A stretch of 64,000 bases of DNA from Neolentinus lepideus HHB14362 ss-1 (GCA_001632425.1 KV425553.1:931930-995929), one strand, 5' to 3'. Counted from the stretch's first letter, positions 33,974 through 46,962 are shown. Numbers and translations are program-made. Notes: generated by a model not told the origin, from the letters alone.

Positions 33974-36401
33974 TTAAGCAAGAAGCAGGTTCAGGCCAAG
34001 CTCCTGTATCGTGTCACGCCAATCGAAGGTGACCACGCCGCGACCGGTATCGTGTTGTTTCCATATGGTCTCCAACAAGAGTCGTAATCTGGTGGCACTG
34101 CGTAGACATCCTGCATCCTGTGCAGCAAACCGAGCTCTGAATATCTCTCGGTTCGGGCCATCGGAGACGCACGCTGTGAGGAACAATGGGAATATGATAG
34201 ATCTGTCGATATCCGAGGAGGGTATATGTTGTAAAATTTGTATAATGGAATGCACGGATTCCAATATTTCAGGAATTCCTGGAACACTATCGTCAATTAA
34301 TGCTGATGCGAACGGATCAAGAAGTCTTACCTGGATTACAGCCGTTAAGAGTGATATGAAGATAGAGTGTAGCTGTCTCGCGAAACAATTCCGCCACCAG
34401 GTCGTGGAGGTCCTGAGCATACGAGGCCAAGTTCATGGAAAAACTAGTCGACGGAAACGATGTTACAGCTAACGGCGAAGGCACGCGTGAGCTCCCAGCT
34501 CGAGGTTGTGCAAGATCAGGAGCGAGCGCCACTCGAGACCGCTGCAGCCAATTATGCTCTATGCTGTCTCCGCGCCGGACAAGCTCGCGAATACTCAAGG
34601 AGCCGTGACGGAGTTCCTGAGCCTTCCAGTGTGCCAGCGCCGATATCTCCGCTATTGCCAGCAGCACCTCATCGGGGCAGCCTGCAAGGGACTCCATAAG
34701 TGAACCCCCTCGTTCCGGAGAAAGGCCGCCAATGCCGGCCCTCGCATTACCGAATAGACGGCGATACAGCGATAGATACCTCGGCGGCTGGGACAAGGTA
34801 ATGCTAGAGAAGACATCCATCCACTTGTAAAATGTCAGCCGGGACGTCATCAGGAAGCACTGCGAAACTTACTATAGTCGCTTTTGCAGCAAACTGGCCA
34901 AGATATTCCATGTTCATCAAGGCGGCCCTTGGGTTCTCAGCTAGGAAGATGTCGCTCTGTCCAAGCCAGCCACATGCAATCTCCAGCATGGGTCCCCAGT
35001 CGGTCGCAGTCTTGGAAAAAAAGGAGAAAGATGCTAGATACAAAGCCGCCACAGCATCCGTCAGACGATACTGGCCATGGTTATGTTTTGACGTGGCGAG
35101 CTCATAGTATGCTTGAGTGTAGAACTGCATGGCTTGCGTGGCTTCGAGGTTTGCGACATCGGATTCCAAGCCTTGAGCCACCCTAGCGTTGGCATAGTGC
35201 AGACTCGCCAGCGCACAGACCGCTTGGGTGATCGCGCCATTAGGCTGTTCGACAATGACCTGAGTAGTAATAGTACAGCAAGCCGTCAGCATTGCCCGCA
35301 GAGGGCAGCTTGCTACTTACTGCATGCAAAGCGTCGGTGAGACGGCTGTCGGAGAAGAAATACTGCAACCTGTGCACGTGTTGAAAATAGTATAAGATGT
35401 GTTCACTCTCCACTTGATTAGCTGAAGACACGGCGTAGGCTGCTGCTGACGTCCCGGGTGCCTCGCCTTGCAGCTGGTACATGGAATATCCCCTGGTGTC
35501 TCGCTGCGGCGTCCAGGGAAGTGACAACGCAGAGGGCGGTGTTACCATACTAGTAGATGCGGGGTCCTCGTAGATGCCCAATGACGAGAGGTCGCGCTCG
35601 ACACCTGTTTAACGGTCAGTACGACTCTGCAGCCAGCATGTGGGACGTGCCTAGCGCGTAGGAATAATCCGTCGTCTGACCACCGTGCAACTCCTCGTAC
35701 TGGTAATAGTAGTCACCCGCTGCAACTAGGCCTCCTGTATGTGTCAGTGAGTCGAAAGGCTGCGAGTCCAAGTGATGGCTCTGGCTCAAACCAGATGGTG
35801 TGGACGGAGTGCTCGCCACAGTCCTAGGTATTCCACGAATCATGCCTTGCCGAGCTAGCTGGGCTTTGATCTCTTCCTTGTACCTTTTCACCGCTTCCTT
35901 GTCCTTAATGCCGGGTTCAGGACGCCGCTGCAGTCATTCTAAAACGCACGTACTTTGAGCCACTCTGGCCGTCTCGGTCCCCAGCCCAAGCAATTAATTC
36001 TAAGACGGCGGCAAGTCGCACAAGAGTCTCCCTCGCGTTGCTCGTCGCATTTCTAGCAGAGACGAGTGAGCGGGCGACGCGTAGCGCCGTCATGGGGACC
36101 TCGGCATACCTTTCTTCTGACCCGACATGTCCTTTTTAAATAACCCGTTGGTCAGCAAGACGCGTATTTTTCCACTCAATATAACTTACCAGCATCCTCC
36201 GCCCAGGGATTGGGAACGCACTATATCTGGGCGGCCTGATCTTATAGACGGGGATCTTTTGGGGTTATACATAGAGGGATCCGCTCCTTCTGGACCAGAC
36301 ATGACCGATGGATGAGACGTGGGCGAGGTAGTCAGAGAATGGGACTCGGAAATAGGCGAAGGGCTGCTACTAGCAGAGGAGCTGGTGCCTCTGTAACTCA
36401 T
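33974..36401 (-). CDS. Zn2Cys6 / Fungal_trans_2 transcription factor (684 aa)
   Basis: Eight exons join in frame to 685 codons: 36401-36190, 36131-36110, 36052-35954, 35903-35651, 35604-35321, 35259-34873, 34823-34331 and 34278-33974. The zinc cluster is spread over exons 1-3: CWTCRVRRKKCDEQ, then DSCATCRRLRINC, with all six cysteines present. Exon 2 is only 22 nt. The intron after exon 4 needs a GC donor (G|GCACGT), where the shortened copy has GT. A helical linker and a disordered region follow the cluster. The Fungal_trans_2 (PF11951-type) domain fills about residues 280-684, from ILYYFQHVHRLQYFF to a C-terminus reading FDWRDTIQELGLNLLLA, typical of this family. Such proteins regulate metabolic or stress genes; the target is unknown. 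Confidence 0.85.
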
Positions 36402-37502
36402 GGGTGGGTAATGTAGGGTGGGACTGGAACAACGGCAATTGTAAATGAGCACGCAAGATATAGTGTAACGGAGATGTCCCCTTCGAATCAAGTCTGCAGT
36501 CAGAGTGGCGTCCGCATGCGGTATTTTTGACGGGCAGGGTCAGGCGCCGTCTGTCGCCGGACGAGGTACACGGTCTTAAGATATATAGCAGATCACAATA
36601 GGCAAGTCGAGTGGGTATGATGCTATCCAACATTTCGTCACCAAGGGAATGCACGGCGTCTAAATACACCTGTATAACGCACAGCAAAAGGCAAGTCTTC
36701 GCACTAACGTCAGGCGTCAGTAGGCGTCTAACTGCCGGCGAACGACCCTCCGGGGCAGATACATCCGGGTGTTAGACGTCTGCTGGCACCTCTTATCAAC
36801 ACGCATAGTCCCGGCCTGATCTTACAGCGACGTGTGTGGCGACGGTCGCGGAATGGCTCCGCCATGGACTCACACCTACGCAGCAAATTGAAGCTACTGG
36901 ATCGCATGTATCGCTGACGCGGCTTGACCGAGTCTTCTTTAGACTAGAGGCGAGAGGGGAAGAGCGGCCATCACCGCCACACGAGCGTCTAACTCCTCCA
37001 TCAGACCCTTACGTAAGTTATCCGGTGGGAATGGTTGTTTCTGCGGTCGCCCAACGGGCAACTTTGCAAACGGTGCAGTGTATTACACAGCTAGTACGTC
37101 CTATTGACTCGCGTTCTAGAAATGTGTCCCTTCAAGGCGGTGTGCCCAGACGTTGAGGCCAACCTCGTCCTTTGTTCTCCACACCCAACGGAGCTAATCT
37201 TAGTGATCCTGCGCGTCTATCAAAGAACACGTGTCATCGATACACCGCCAAATACTCAGGATTGCCATGTTGCACAGCACATCGAAATCCAATCACAGCG
37301 CTTCACAGCTGACAGGTGATGCAGGTGGCGATGTTATATCCTAGGTATGGGCGTATAATACACTGTGTGGTCAGGAACATTACTGTAGATAAGACATTCA
37401 AGCAACGGAGGTCCGAGATATCGCGCACAGCTGTGCACATAAAGCAAGTCGCCCAGAGAAATAAAAAGGGGAACGGGAGAAGAAGGGCCGTAGATACAGC
37501 TT
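36402..37502. other. Spacer between two regulator genes
   Basis: About 1.1 kb with short ORFs only. A small palindrome (GCGGAATGGCTCCGC) lies near 36847-36861. No gene was recognised. Confidence 0.45.
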
Positions 37503-39786
37503 TTATACCAACAACAACAGACCTTGATTGCTCTCCTGCATGACCTCCCGCCAATTCACCGGTGGCGGTTGCGCCTTCGCGCCCCCACGCACACTCTCCC
37601 ACTGCCGCAGCATAGCATCACGCCTATCCCACACCGTCTGCATCACGCTCTTCACCGCACCACAGTTCCCTATATCCGAAACCCGCTCCTGCTCCCTTAG
37701 GCGCTCTAGGAGGTAGTGCCGGTGCTCCGCGTCGTCGGTGAGGCACCCGCATATGCAGATGCTGAACACGACGCTGCGGACGATCGAGCGGCGGAGGTTG
37801 CCGTCGGTCGGGATCGCCTTGAGACACCGGACGGTGTCGTCCACAGCCTCGGATATCTCCTTGCACGCCGGGTAGTCGCCCGCGAGGATGGAGTGCAGAT
37901 AGAGGCGGGCCGAGGCGCGGAAGATGTTCGACGTGAGACGGTGCGGGTCGTGCGCCTTGGTCCCCGCCGGGGGAGGCGCGTTCCGCCGCAGGTACTTGTC
38001 TTCGATCTGCCTCCCATTTCCGATAAGCTCGATGACGCTGAGGCGGTTGTATTTTTGCTGGTTGTCCTTCCACCACGCCAGGTTGCTGACCTCCGCTAGC
38101 GCCAGGAACGTCTCGTTATCGCACCCCATGGGCCTAAGCATGGATAGATCCGGATCAGCATCTGTATAGCCATCGCCGAATCGCCCCCAGATGTCGCGGT
38201 ACACCGAGAGTAGTTGCGGCGGCTGCAGCTCGGTGATAGACGCCAGCACATCGAACCACATGGTCGTCTTGATCACAAACCGTATGTTGGGCTGGGAGTT
38301 CTTGAGGCCCTCCACTGGCGAACGGAAACGGCTAAAGTAGTTCAGCACCCATAGACGCGCCACATCCAGGAATTCTTTCCACGATCCCCGTCCGCCCTTG
38401 AAGAGGAACGATGATATGACGATGAGCCCAGCCATAATGTCGTCCTCTGTGTGTTCATGACCAGGACGGGACAGGGCCTTTTTCACATTGGAGAAGAACA
38501 ATGTGTCGGAAACCATGCCTCGCTGCTTGTGGAGGGCGGAGAGGAAGCACGCCGCATTCAAGGCCGACGGGCTCCGTCTCACCATGTTAGATATGTCATG
38601 GAATACCGTCTCTTCAGCCAGGAGGTACTGTTGACGGACGACATGCTGGAAGTAATAGTATACCAGGTCATCGTCGGGCGTCCCGTAATGATAGGCGGGC
38701 ATGACCATGGATGGACTAGGCACTGGTGGACTAGACCCGGATGGATTTAGATCGTCGACCTCAAACGCCTCTTCGTACACCACTTGGTGATGGTACAACG
38801 TTCCATACGAACTCTGCATCGCCAGACTAGGATAACTTGGATATGACGTGGGAACGGGAGTAGGATCATTATGCCCTGTAGATAGAACAGGGCGTTGAGT
38901 ACTGTACATACAATTACACTCAATAGTATTCATTCTTACAAGTCGCAGAGGATATAAGAGCTAAGCTAGTAGAGGGAGACGACGCGGATGGTGGCATCAT
39001 TAGAGGGTCCAAGATGTTATGATCGCCCAACCGCCGCGGGGCACAAGGGGGGGAATCGGGAGCAAGCTGCTGGTGGTGAATGTGCGATGATACTTTACCG
39101 CACGTCAGTCGTGTGGCGTCGAGAGCGCTTGACCAGAGCTCACCATGATGAGAATATGGCGGGTCGTTGGGCATTGACAATTCATAGTGGGGCTCGGGGT
39201 CGCGGACGTGAGAAGTGATGAGATGAGAGCGATAGCCATCGTGGGCATCGGAGGTGATGGACTCTGACGAGGGGCTGGACGCTGATGAGTAGCGTCGCTC
39301 GTCAACGAGTCTGAGAATAGAGGGTTCTTCGTCTTGAGCACGGGTGCCAGGGTTGGAATGACCCTTGATCATGCCATTCGAGGCGAGGAACGACTTGATC
39401 TTCTCGCGAAAGTCGGCGACGTTCTTTGTATCCTGGGCAACAAAGGTGAGTTGATGGAGAATCGCACCAGTAGATGCGCACCTTGAGATAGTCGGGCCTC
39501 TTGGCGCCAAAGCCCAAGCATTGTAGTCTAAGACGAACACAGGTCTCGCAGTTGCCATTGGGATCCTGGCGTTCGTCGCATTTCTGTAATGGCACTCGGC
39601 GGTAAATAAAAGAAGGAGAGGCGCGGAGATTGGTAAGCGAGTAGTACGGACCTTTCTACGAATTCTGCAGGTGTAGCAGCCCGACTTGGCGCGCACCGCG
39701 CCTTTCGCTTTGGGCGCTCCGACTTTCTTCGAGGATCTAGCCGGGGATGAGATACCAGATCTTCGTTGGTGGATATCCGGCGGCAT
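37503..39786 (-). CDS. Second Zn2Cys6 / Fungal_trans_2 transcription factor
   Basis: The ATG at 39786 starts exon 1 (39786-39652). It carries a basic N-terminus and the first half of the zinc cluster (SGCYTCRIRRK); exon 2 (39583-39482) has CDERQDPNGNCETCVRLRLQC. Exon 3 starts near 39432 with DTKNVADFREKIKSFLASNG, aligned with the linker of the 684-aa regulator. A serine-rich region follows, and the large last exon (from about 38880) holds the Fungal_trans_2 domain: DLVYYYFQHVVRQQYLL, then FLSALHKQRG, WWKDNQQKYNRLSV and a C-terminal NWREVMQESNQGLLLLV. The cluster and intron positions match the neighbouring gene, so the two are old tandem relatives. A glycine- and proline-rich insertion separates cluster from domain. 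Confidence 0.85.
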
Positions 39787-40757
39787 ACGAGGGGAAGGGG
39801 TGAGGGAAAGAAAAGATATTAGAGTACAGAGGATGGGACTTGAGCTTTGCACAGGGTCGGAGGACTAGCGGTGAGGAGGGGACGAGCGGGGGCGTATATG
39901 TACGCGGGGAGATGGGCAGGGGATGCGTGGGAAAGTTAATCTACACTGGAAGAGCCCGGGGTCCTTGCTTGGCCAAATAAGGAAATAGCGAGATTTGTAT
40001 TGAGTCCATTCGGAGGCGCTCAAGCAGCGAGACAGCTGCGAGCCGAGTATCCCAGATTAGTTTAGTTTCCAATCCTGCACAGCAAGCAACTCGTACCTTG
40101 AAACGCGGCCAGCGACGACGACGACGACGACGACGACGACATCAACCAATATACCGAATATACCGTCCACCAATATACTGTGACCCACTCGAGAACAAGG
40201 TTGCTGCAGGATGACTCGTCAGGGGACTCAGGGCATTCGACGGACCTTCGCCAAGTAACCGGTGCTGGGAAATCGAGACGTCAAGTGGCTGTACGGCCAC
40301 GTTTCCAGCAGGCGCCCAATTAGACAGGCGCTGCGGTCCCAAAACTCCCCCGTCCATCAGCCACCTCGAGGCCGACACTGCTGCTATTCTGAGAACGTCT
40401 GGACAATGCTCCGCGCCACCGATCACGATAAGCCTCTTCTTACCCGTCATATTGCCAAGTCCCGCGCACACCGGACTAACACGAACCCCAGTCATTCGAT
40501 ACTTGGTATTGCCAGGTACTATTACAGCTCCGTGCTACGCAAAAGTCCCGGGGTGCCATCAGTCAGCGTCCGCGATTAGGTAACCTACGACAATGTCGCA
40601 GTCCGAAACAATTCCAATGAATGGCGACCCAAGAAATCCAAAACCTGCAGGGCCCAAAGATTCCGTGACAGAGCCTACAGTCTGATGATGACGCCCGGTG
40701 AATGAATGGGCAAGAGGAGATAAAAGAGAAAACACCGCAGCGAGTGCGGCTTTTATA
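39787..40757. other. Spacer with a short trinucleotide repeat
   Basis: Upstream region of the second regulator and 3' flank of the PH-domain gene. A perfect (CGA)9-type run lies at 40113-40140. Short ORFs on both strands have no family resemblance. Confidence 0.5.
40113..40140. repeat. Trinucleotide microsatellite, about nine CGA units
   Basis: The sequence is a perfect run of CGA/ACG units across 28 bp outside any coding frame I could find. It is likely to vary in length between strains. Confidence 0.9.
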
Positions 40758-42435
40758 CTAGTGTGGCCTCTCCGGAGCGCCCTCGTCCGGCACCGCATTC
40801 GCAGAGAACCCGCTCGACCCGGCACTGACGCTCAACCGTCTCGCAATACTCCTGATCCCACCGCTCCCAGATCCCGATCCCGAAGCACTCTGCCCATGCT
40901 GGATCTCGGATCCCGATGCTGCACCTGACGCCTTCGAACTGCTGCTCCCCCCCGCGGCACCAGGCACGACCCCCGCGCCAGATCGACGAGCGATTAGCGC
41001 ACGCACGGCGCTGAGCCATTTAATCTCTTCCTCTTCGCTAGGCGCACACAACACCAGTGTCCGTTTCGTCGTCACAATCTGGAACGTGTTTTCCCTCTGC
41101 GACGGCTCGCCTTCTTCAGAGTTCACAGCGGCCGCAGCCTGCGGAGACGCGGCACCTCCAGGAGGTACGTGCCCTGCGCCCGTACGCGGCCGAGGAAGGT
41201 CGATTTCAAGAGCGTCCAGGATGTGGATCAAGGGAATCTGGCGGTGAGGCTTTGAATCCTATATTTCAAAATGTGATTCTACTCCGGTCAATGACGTTGT
41301 TATACAGCTACATACCATATGGCTCCCGGAATACACCAGCTGTTCGCCAGTGAGCACAAACCACCGTTTTCTCCAGTTGTGCCTCTTCTGGCCGCACTTC
41401 ATCAGGTAGCCAGACGTCACGGGCTTGGTGGGATCCGTGACGACGAGACCTTGCCCTTTAGTTGGAGATGCAGAGATGGGGCGATTAGGCGACGAAGCGG
41501 GGAAAGACCGAGGCGCGTTGGACGAAGCGTCCTCGGATTCGGACGATGTGAATCCGTGAGTGTGCATCGAGTGACCCGGTGGAGACGGTGTAAGGGGGGG
41601 CTGGCTAGCGTCACGAGTGCTGCCGCCAGGGATGGGGATGGGCGCCGACGTGAGGGTGTTTTGTCTCACCGTGTTCAACGCCTCCCTCGCATCAGAGATA
41701 GTTTTCACCCATGCTTGCAATTCATCGTGCGACGCGGCTTGCAGATAATACGTCCTGGTAGGACAGACTAGACCGAATGCGAATGGATGCCTCTTTAAAG
41801 CCACGGGCGTACAGGCGTGCACGTCGTTGAGATCCAGTAACCGATGCAGCTCGTATTCGGCACTCGACTTGTAGTACGCGAGATGACCAGGTCGCAGCAC
41901 GAACCACCGCTTTTTCCACGTCTACAAAGTGATCAGCCTATGATACGTCACCCGGAATGGAAGGACCACGCACCTTTCGCCGCTCGCCCTTCTTGCGCAG
42001 ATACCCCGCCTTGATCACGCTCTCGTCCGCCGAATCCCGCGGCTTCGTCTTCTCGCCCGCCACGGGCCACCCGTCGTCCTCGTCCTCGTCGTCATCATCA
42101 GAGTCCTCCCCGCTCGCCGAGCGCCGCTCCGCAATCGCGCTGAGCACGGGCTGCGCGGAGCTCCCCGCGGACGACATCCCCCCCGCCAGACTCGCAGACG
42201 CAGCCGGCGGCGGCGACACTTGGTCTGCGCTGAACAGCGACTCCGAGTCTGACTCTGTTCCTGAAATAGAGATATTCGAGTTCTCGAGGCAGAGAAAGTC
42301 AGACGGCCGTATGAGAGACGTTCGAGAGGTGGCTGTTACCTTCAAGTTGGGTTTTGCAACGGAATGCAGCGAGAGCTTGCGCGTCACCTCTTGAGGTGAG
42401 GGCGGGACTGCCGAGCGCGCTGTCATTGTCGTCAT
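40758..42435 (-). CDS. Double PH-domain protein (522 aa)
   Basis: Three exons join in frame to 523 codons: 42435-41974, 41921-41316 and 41258-40758. Residues 1-140 are disordered, with an acidic run (DDDDEDEDDGW). The first PH domain starts with AGYLRKKGERRKTWKKRWFVL across the first intron and continues to the helix SHDELQAWVKTISDAREAL. The second starts SGYLMKCGQKRHNWRKRWFVL and, after the second intron, ends with EEEEIKWLSAVRALIARR. Both carry the GYLxK...WKKRWFVL start that binds phosphoinositides in many PH domains. The C-terminus is glycine- and serine-rich. The order matches fungal two-PH adaptors of the plasma membrane; the ligand and partner are unknown. It is divergent from the ACBP gene by 407 bp. 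Confidence 0.85.
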
Positions 42436-42842
42436 AATAATATTCAGCTAGGGTACAGTTGCAGCGCTAGCCACGAAGAAGCGAGAATACGAAGGCGATG
42501 TTTGGCACAGCATGTATGTAGGTGTGACAGTCATCCTACACTGTGACGTGTCACATGTAAGTTAGTTATGTAAGCCTCCGGTTACTTTTGTTGCGGTGTG
42601 TGAGTTCATGCAACCTCGGGTGCCCGTACTTCCGTGCCCGTACTTCCGAGTCCACGAGATGTAGGGCAATTCTCTGTGGCCGCAGACCTCTCCAATAATG
42701 AGAATGAGCTTGACGAGTCCTGGTTCCGTTGCGTTTAACTCACCGTTAGGCAAAGCCCGAAACGCAGCGCCTGCCAAATCGGGCGTTGATACTAGAGTGC
42801 CGCTATTACCCCTGTCGCGCATTATCAGATCTCTTCAGCAGC
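42436..42842. promoter_or_regulatory. Divergent promoter region of the PH and ACBP genes
   Basis: A 407-bp spacer between two start codons on opposite strands. It includes a tandem repeat, GTGCCCGTACTTCC twice at about 42621-42648. No TATA box was identified on either strand. Confidence 0.5.
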
Positions 42843-43385
42843 ATGTCTCAAGCAAAGTTTGACAAGGCCGTTGCTATTGTCCAAAGCCTTCCCAAGGATG
42901 GACCCATCAAGCCCTCCCAGGAGGAGCAGCTCTTCGTACGTATCAGAATTATACTGCATGATGGGTCAAGCCTAAGACCTCTTCGATAGTTCTACAAGTA
43001 CTATAAGCAGGGTGGGGATGCTCCGTCTCGCGTGTGGCGTCGTTTGACTGCATGACTTTCGTTCAGCAACTGTTGGCGACATCAACACCACCAGGCCCGG
43101 CTTGATGGACTTTACTGGCAAGGCAAAGTGGTGCGTCTAACGATCATGATCCTGATAAAGGGATGGCCTGTAAGTGGGTTCATCGATGACGCAGGGATGC
43201 CTGGAAGAGTGTGGAAGGCACCTCGAAGGAAGATGCCATGGCCAAGTATGTTGAGAAACTCTTGGAGGTGAGCGAGGCGCCCGGGCTAGAATATCTGATC
43301 TGATTCAATGGGCGTGGAATAGATACTCAACAAGACCGATAACGAGGAGAGCAAGAAGTACGCCGCCGAGATCCAAGCGGCATGA
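42843..43385 (+). CDS. ACB1: Acyl-CoA-binding protein (104 aa)
   Basis: Five exons join in frame to 105 codons: 42843-42935, 42990-43011, 43067-43130, 43195-43267 and 43323-43385. The four-helix fold is recognisable from [20 protein letters not shown], then [19 protein letters not shown], then [21 protein letters not shown] and the final [14 protein letters not shown]. The FYKYYKQATVGD motif binds the acyl-CoA phosphate. ACBP carries long-chain acyl-CoA in the cytosol for lipid synthesis. The length is typical of the family, slightly longer than animal ones. Confidence 0.93.
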
Positions 43386-46300
43386 GCGACGTTCAACGAC
43401 TAAATTCGAGATGTATTACTATTGTACCCTCAATGCTACACAACAGTATGTCTATGCATGCTGTGCGCACTCGTCGTGAACTTTGAGCGCTCATGAAGCT
43501 ACATTCGAGGCATGGTGGTCATATGGTGTCTACGTTAGCGCCAGCGGTCATCAGATTCTCAGCACTATAATGAAAGGATCGAAACGAAGATTGAGCCTGA
43601 CCAGTCCAAACGATGCCGATTGTCCCCGATCTTCGAAGGGCAGGAAATGAACGCTGTGCGGCACCGCCTAATCACACACTTGACGCTGTAAATGTGTTGA
43701 TTGTGTTCTCGAAGCCGGCCCTACGGGCGCTCGTCTATTATCGATAAATGTCTCGGCAAGGGTGACCGAGGGACCTGGCCCGCAATATATCCCGTCCCGC
43801 GCAGAAGCCCAGCAGGCCTTTGTCCGACATAGCATAGTACGTGTCATGGAAGTGGGATTGACAGAACCAACGCAGCCTTGGTACGACCATATATGACTGA
43901 TTCTTTCGCAACGTGCAAAGCTAGAAGCATGTTTTTGCCCACCTGCTCAGCGGCCTTCAGTTCCTCAGTGTATACTTGACAGGGCAAGTACTAGCCATCA
44001 ACGTCCCTCGATATCATAGTTACTGGATAGGGATTGGCATACTGGCTGAGAGCTGAAGCGCTGATAAGCGACCCTGAACCCACGCTATCGCTGCAGAAGG
44101 TCTCGTTCAGCAGAAACATTCATACATTTGTAGAATCGTTGATTACTGAGAAGCCTCGAGTTCGGAGAAATTCGAAGCCCGCGAATTTCCAAGCGCGCGC
44201 CAGGCTACTTTATCAATTCATTAAGGCGCACCTCGGGCTCGCGGATGATGACATGGCTACAATTTCGTGGACAATACTGCTTACAGTCACATTACAGCTC
44301 TTTGCATTTCTCAGGGAAATAACTGTGCTTGTACTCGCGAATTGATGAATCTGAGTGAATCAATTTAACTGGGCACCGTTGCGGACGCAACGGGGGATTC
44401 TAATGGATTTTATTTGAAGGACATTATTGTAGCAAAGTATCAACCACTGACGCTCATAAAGGCCGCGGGTCCAGGCAGCCGTGCAATAAGAGACAGGCAA
44501 ATACCGCGGCCGTAACGAGCACGCGCATTTACTGAGAATCACGTCCCACTGCCGTGGTACCTGCACCAAGCTACCGCTCCTTGGAAGCATGTCATAGTGG
44601 CACTCGCTATCTTCGGAAGAGCCCTGCGATCGTACGTCAGGCAGCAACGAGGACAATCTCTGCGCCAATGGGATAGCAAATATACCAAGATTTCGTGGAC
44701 AATGGCTCACGCAAGGAAACAGATGTTGGGTGGAGAATCCTCGCGGCCGAGCATGTGTCAAGATTCTGTACTCCACAATAACTTTGTGAGATCAGCGTAT
44801 CTATTAAAGTGTTAGAAACAGGTCAAGTCAGCCTTCAGAGCTCGCGGGACGGTCAGCACTCCTAAAGGAAGGGTGATCAGATATATGAGAACCCCAACGG
44901 CATGGTATATCCATCCTTGTACAGTAGCATCGACCGCTTTACCTATCGGCGCAGCTACAGAATTATTGAGCAATGTCGCAAAGTTTAGTTCTGGCTGCGA
45001 CACCTACTGGTTCCAGAACAATTTCTCACTCTGTGAATAGGCTCCGGCCAGACGGGGGCGACGCATGGCTTCGTTCACTTGCCAATCCTCGCAATAAACA
45101 TGCGTTAACTGGCTTGTGCTCGCGTCAAACCGGATCGCTATCGAGCTGTACCTAAAGTCGTCAGTATCTTGCTCCGCAGGTTCCTGAGCGACGCGTGATA
45201 CCTTAGGGTGGTGCCTTCGATGAACTTCTTCGGGTGAGTGACAGCCCGTACTCCAAACTCGCGGGTCTGCAGCTAGTGTAATTAATGTCGTCATTCTATT
45301 CGGCTGTACCGTGTCCATGGAATGTCCACAGTACCACGATGCAAAGATCGTACCGTACCGAGAACAAAAGCTCTACCAGAAATAACAATAGACTACAGGC
45401 ACGTACGCCCTGCAGTGGCCCGTTGCAGGCGGGAAGATGCGCGCCATTGATCGCAACTGCAGCTTTAGAGTTAGTAATAGATTCTGAGTGGCGAGTGTGA
45501 GAAGTTTGACGTGCCTATCACGTCCATCATGCATCAGTGTCGAATAACTTCAAACATGTTCCCGATCCTTATTATGCATCCGCAAGAAAAATGCGATTTA
45601 ATCACCGGCGCCTTTCAAAGGAGGCTGATGGCGAGACATATCACCAAGTATCGGACACGTGGGAGGGCAACAAGAGGCAAGATGACACGCTGTAGGAATG
45701 ATCATGTATGGCAACAGATAGAAAGCTGTGAAGCTTCGTGGGTGCACGACGCCTCAGTGTTCCACTTCTACATCGAATACCGCATTACAGTGGGGTCTAT
45801 TAGTCGGTAAGAAACTTGTCATGTCGCAGGAGGCCCAGGTCCTCAAGCCAGAACACGCGCAGATATCTTTGTTACAATGAAGTGCAAATCACTATCACCA
45901 TGAAGTGCCCGCGGTGCTGGCCGCGGAGGTTCGATCCCGGCGTATGTGGTTCTTTAATATTGAACGCGGAACCACCGATCTGCATGAGAATCGGAGAGAA
46001 GACGTCCGTGCTTGCCGGCGTTTGAAGGCTTGGGCGAAGGCAATTCACTTCGTATCTCTGATTCAGCAGATCGCCGTGGCATGAGAACACAGCAGTTATA
46101 TCGGGATGTCCATCGAGACGGATTTGTATGTCTGCACCTAGGTCGGGGCCACCACCTCCGGCACTACGACAAGTCGGATGTCTTGCTACTCGAGGCTTCA
46201 GACCATGAAGACGGCCACACCTGACTCGTGAGGTGCATGCGGTCATGAATGGGCTTGATACCAATTCCGCCCCATCTGTTTCTTTGTTTGAGATTGTCGC

Positions 46301-46962
46301 AAAGTAGTTATACTACCGGACGCGTTAATTCCTGTAGCCTGGGACGCTCTCAACTGCTTCCTCGGACCTCCGGTAAGTCTGATTTTACTCCATAGCATAG
46401 GTACCCGAGCCCAACCGGCAGCCAGAGGCCAGTAAGGTGAGTCTCGTGCATGGCAAGGAACCATCCAAGTTCAACAAAGACGCGGAAAGTAACAGAGAAC
46501 GATCATTGAATATTGAATACTGAAGGCGTACTCCGATACCGCAACGCGAGACCCAGTATTCTCCTAGGGTGGCCAGCTGAATAGAGTAGACACATATAGT
46601 TCACGTGTTCCGATACTGTAACATCCGACTGGGAGCCATCTCGACATATAGCAGACATCGACGTGGTGAAGGAGTTCAAACCCTAAGAAGTCTGGTCAGA
46701 AAGATATCCAGGCCTCCAGATAGCTACTCTGGCCAAGTTCAGAACAAGACTGAAAGCAACTCTCACAGCACGTGACCTTTAAGTTCCTAAGATGGTCTCG
46801 CAGCACGCGGCACGGACCTCTTCGAATAGGACTCATCACAACTTCTTTAGAGGAACAAAAGCACATTGTCCTACCTAGTCGGCACCACCAACTCACAGTA
46901 CAAAAAGGGTTGCGTTGAAAACAATATGGCACCAGCACTCTCTGAGCACGGCTATCAGTATC
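43386..46962. other. Gene-poor stretch of about 3.6 kb
   Basis: Only scattered short ORFs are present on both strands (for example 44034-44345 plus, 44360-44776 minus, 44812-45318 minus, 45872-46264 minus), with no convincing start, splicing or family resemblance. A GC-rich inverted motif (CCGCGG..CCGCGG) occurs near 45910-45927. A short phrase (ATTTCGTGGACAAT) recurs near 44265 and 44687. The stretch probably holds decayed sequence of unclear origin. Confidence 0.4.

Noticed and set aside
37624..38099. Additional ORFs on both strands inside the second regulator
   Set aside because: GC-rich shadow frames of the Fungal_trans_2 exon; the sense frame has clear family motifs.
45925..45950. GGTTCGATCCCGGC, looking like a tRNA T-loop
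   Set aside because: The flanking bases do not form a five-pair T-stem, and no D-arm, anticodon arm or acceptor stem could be fitted on either strand.
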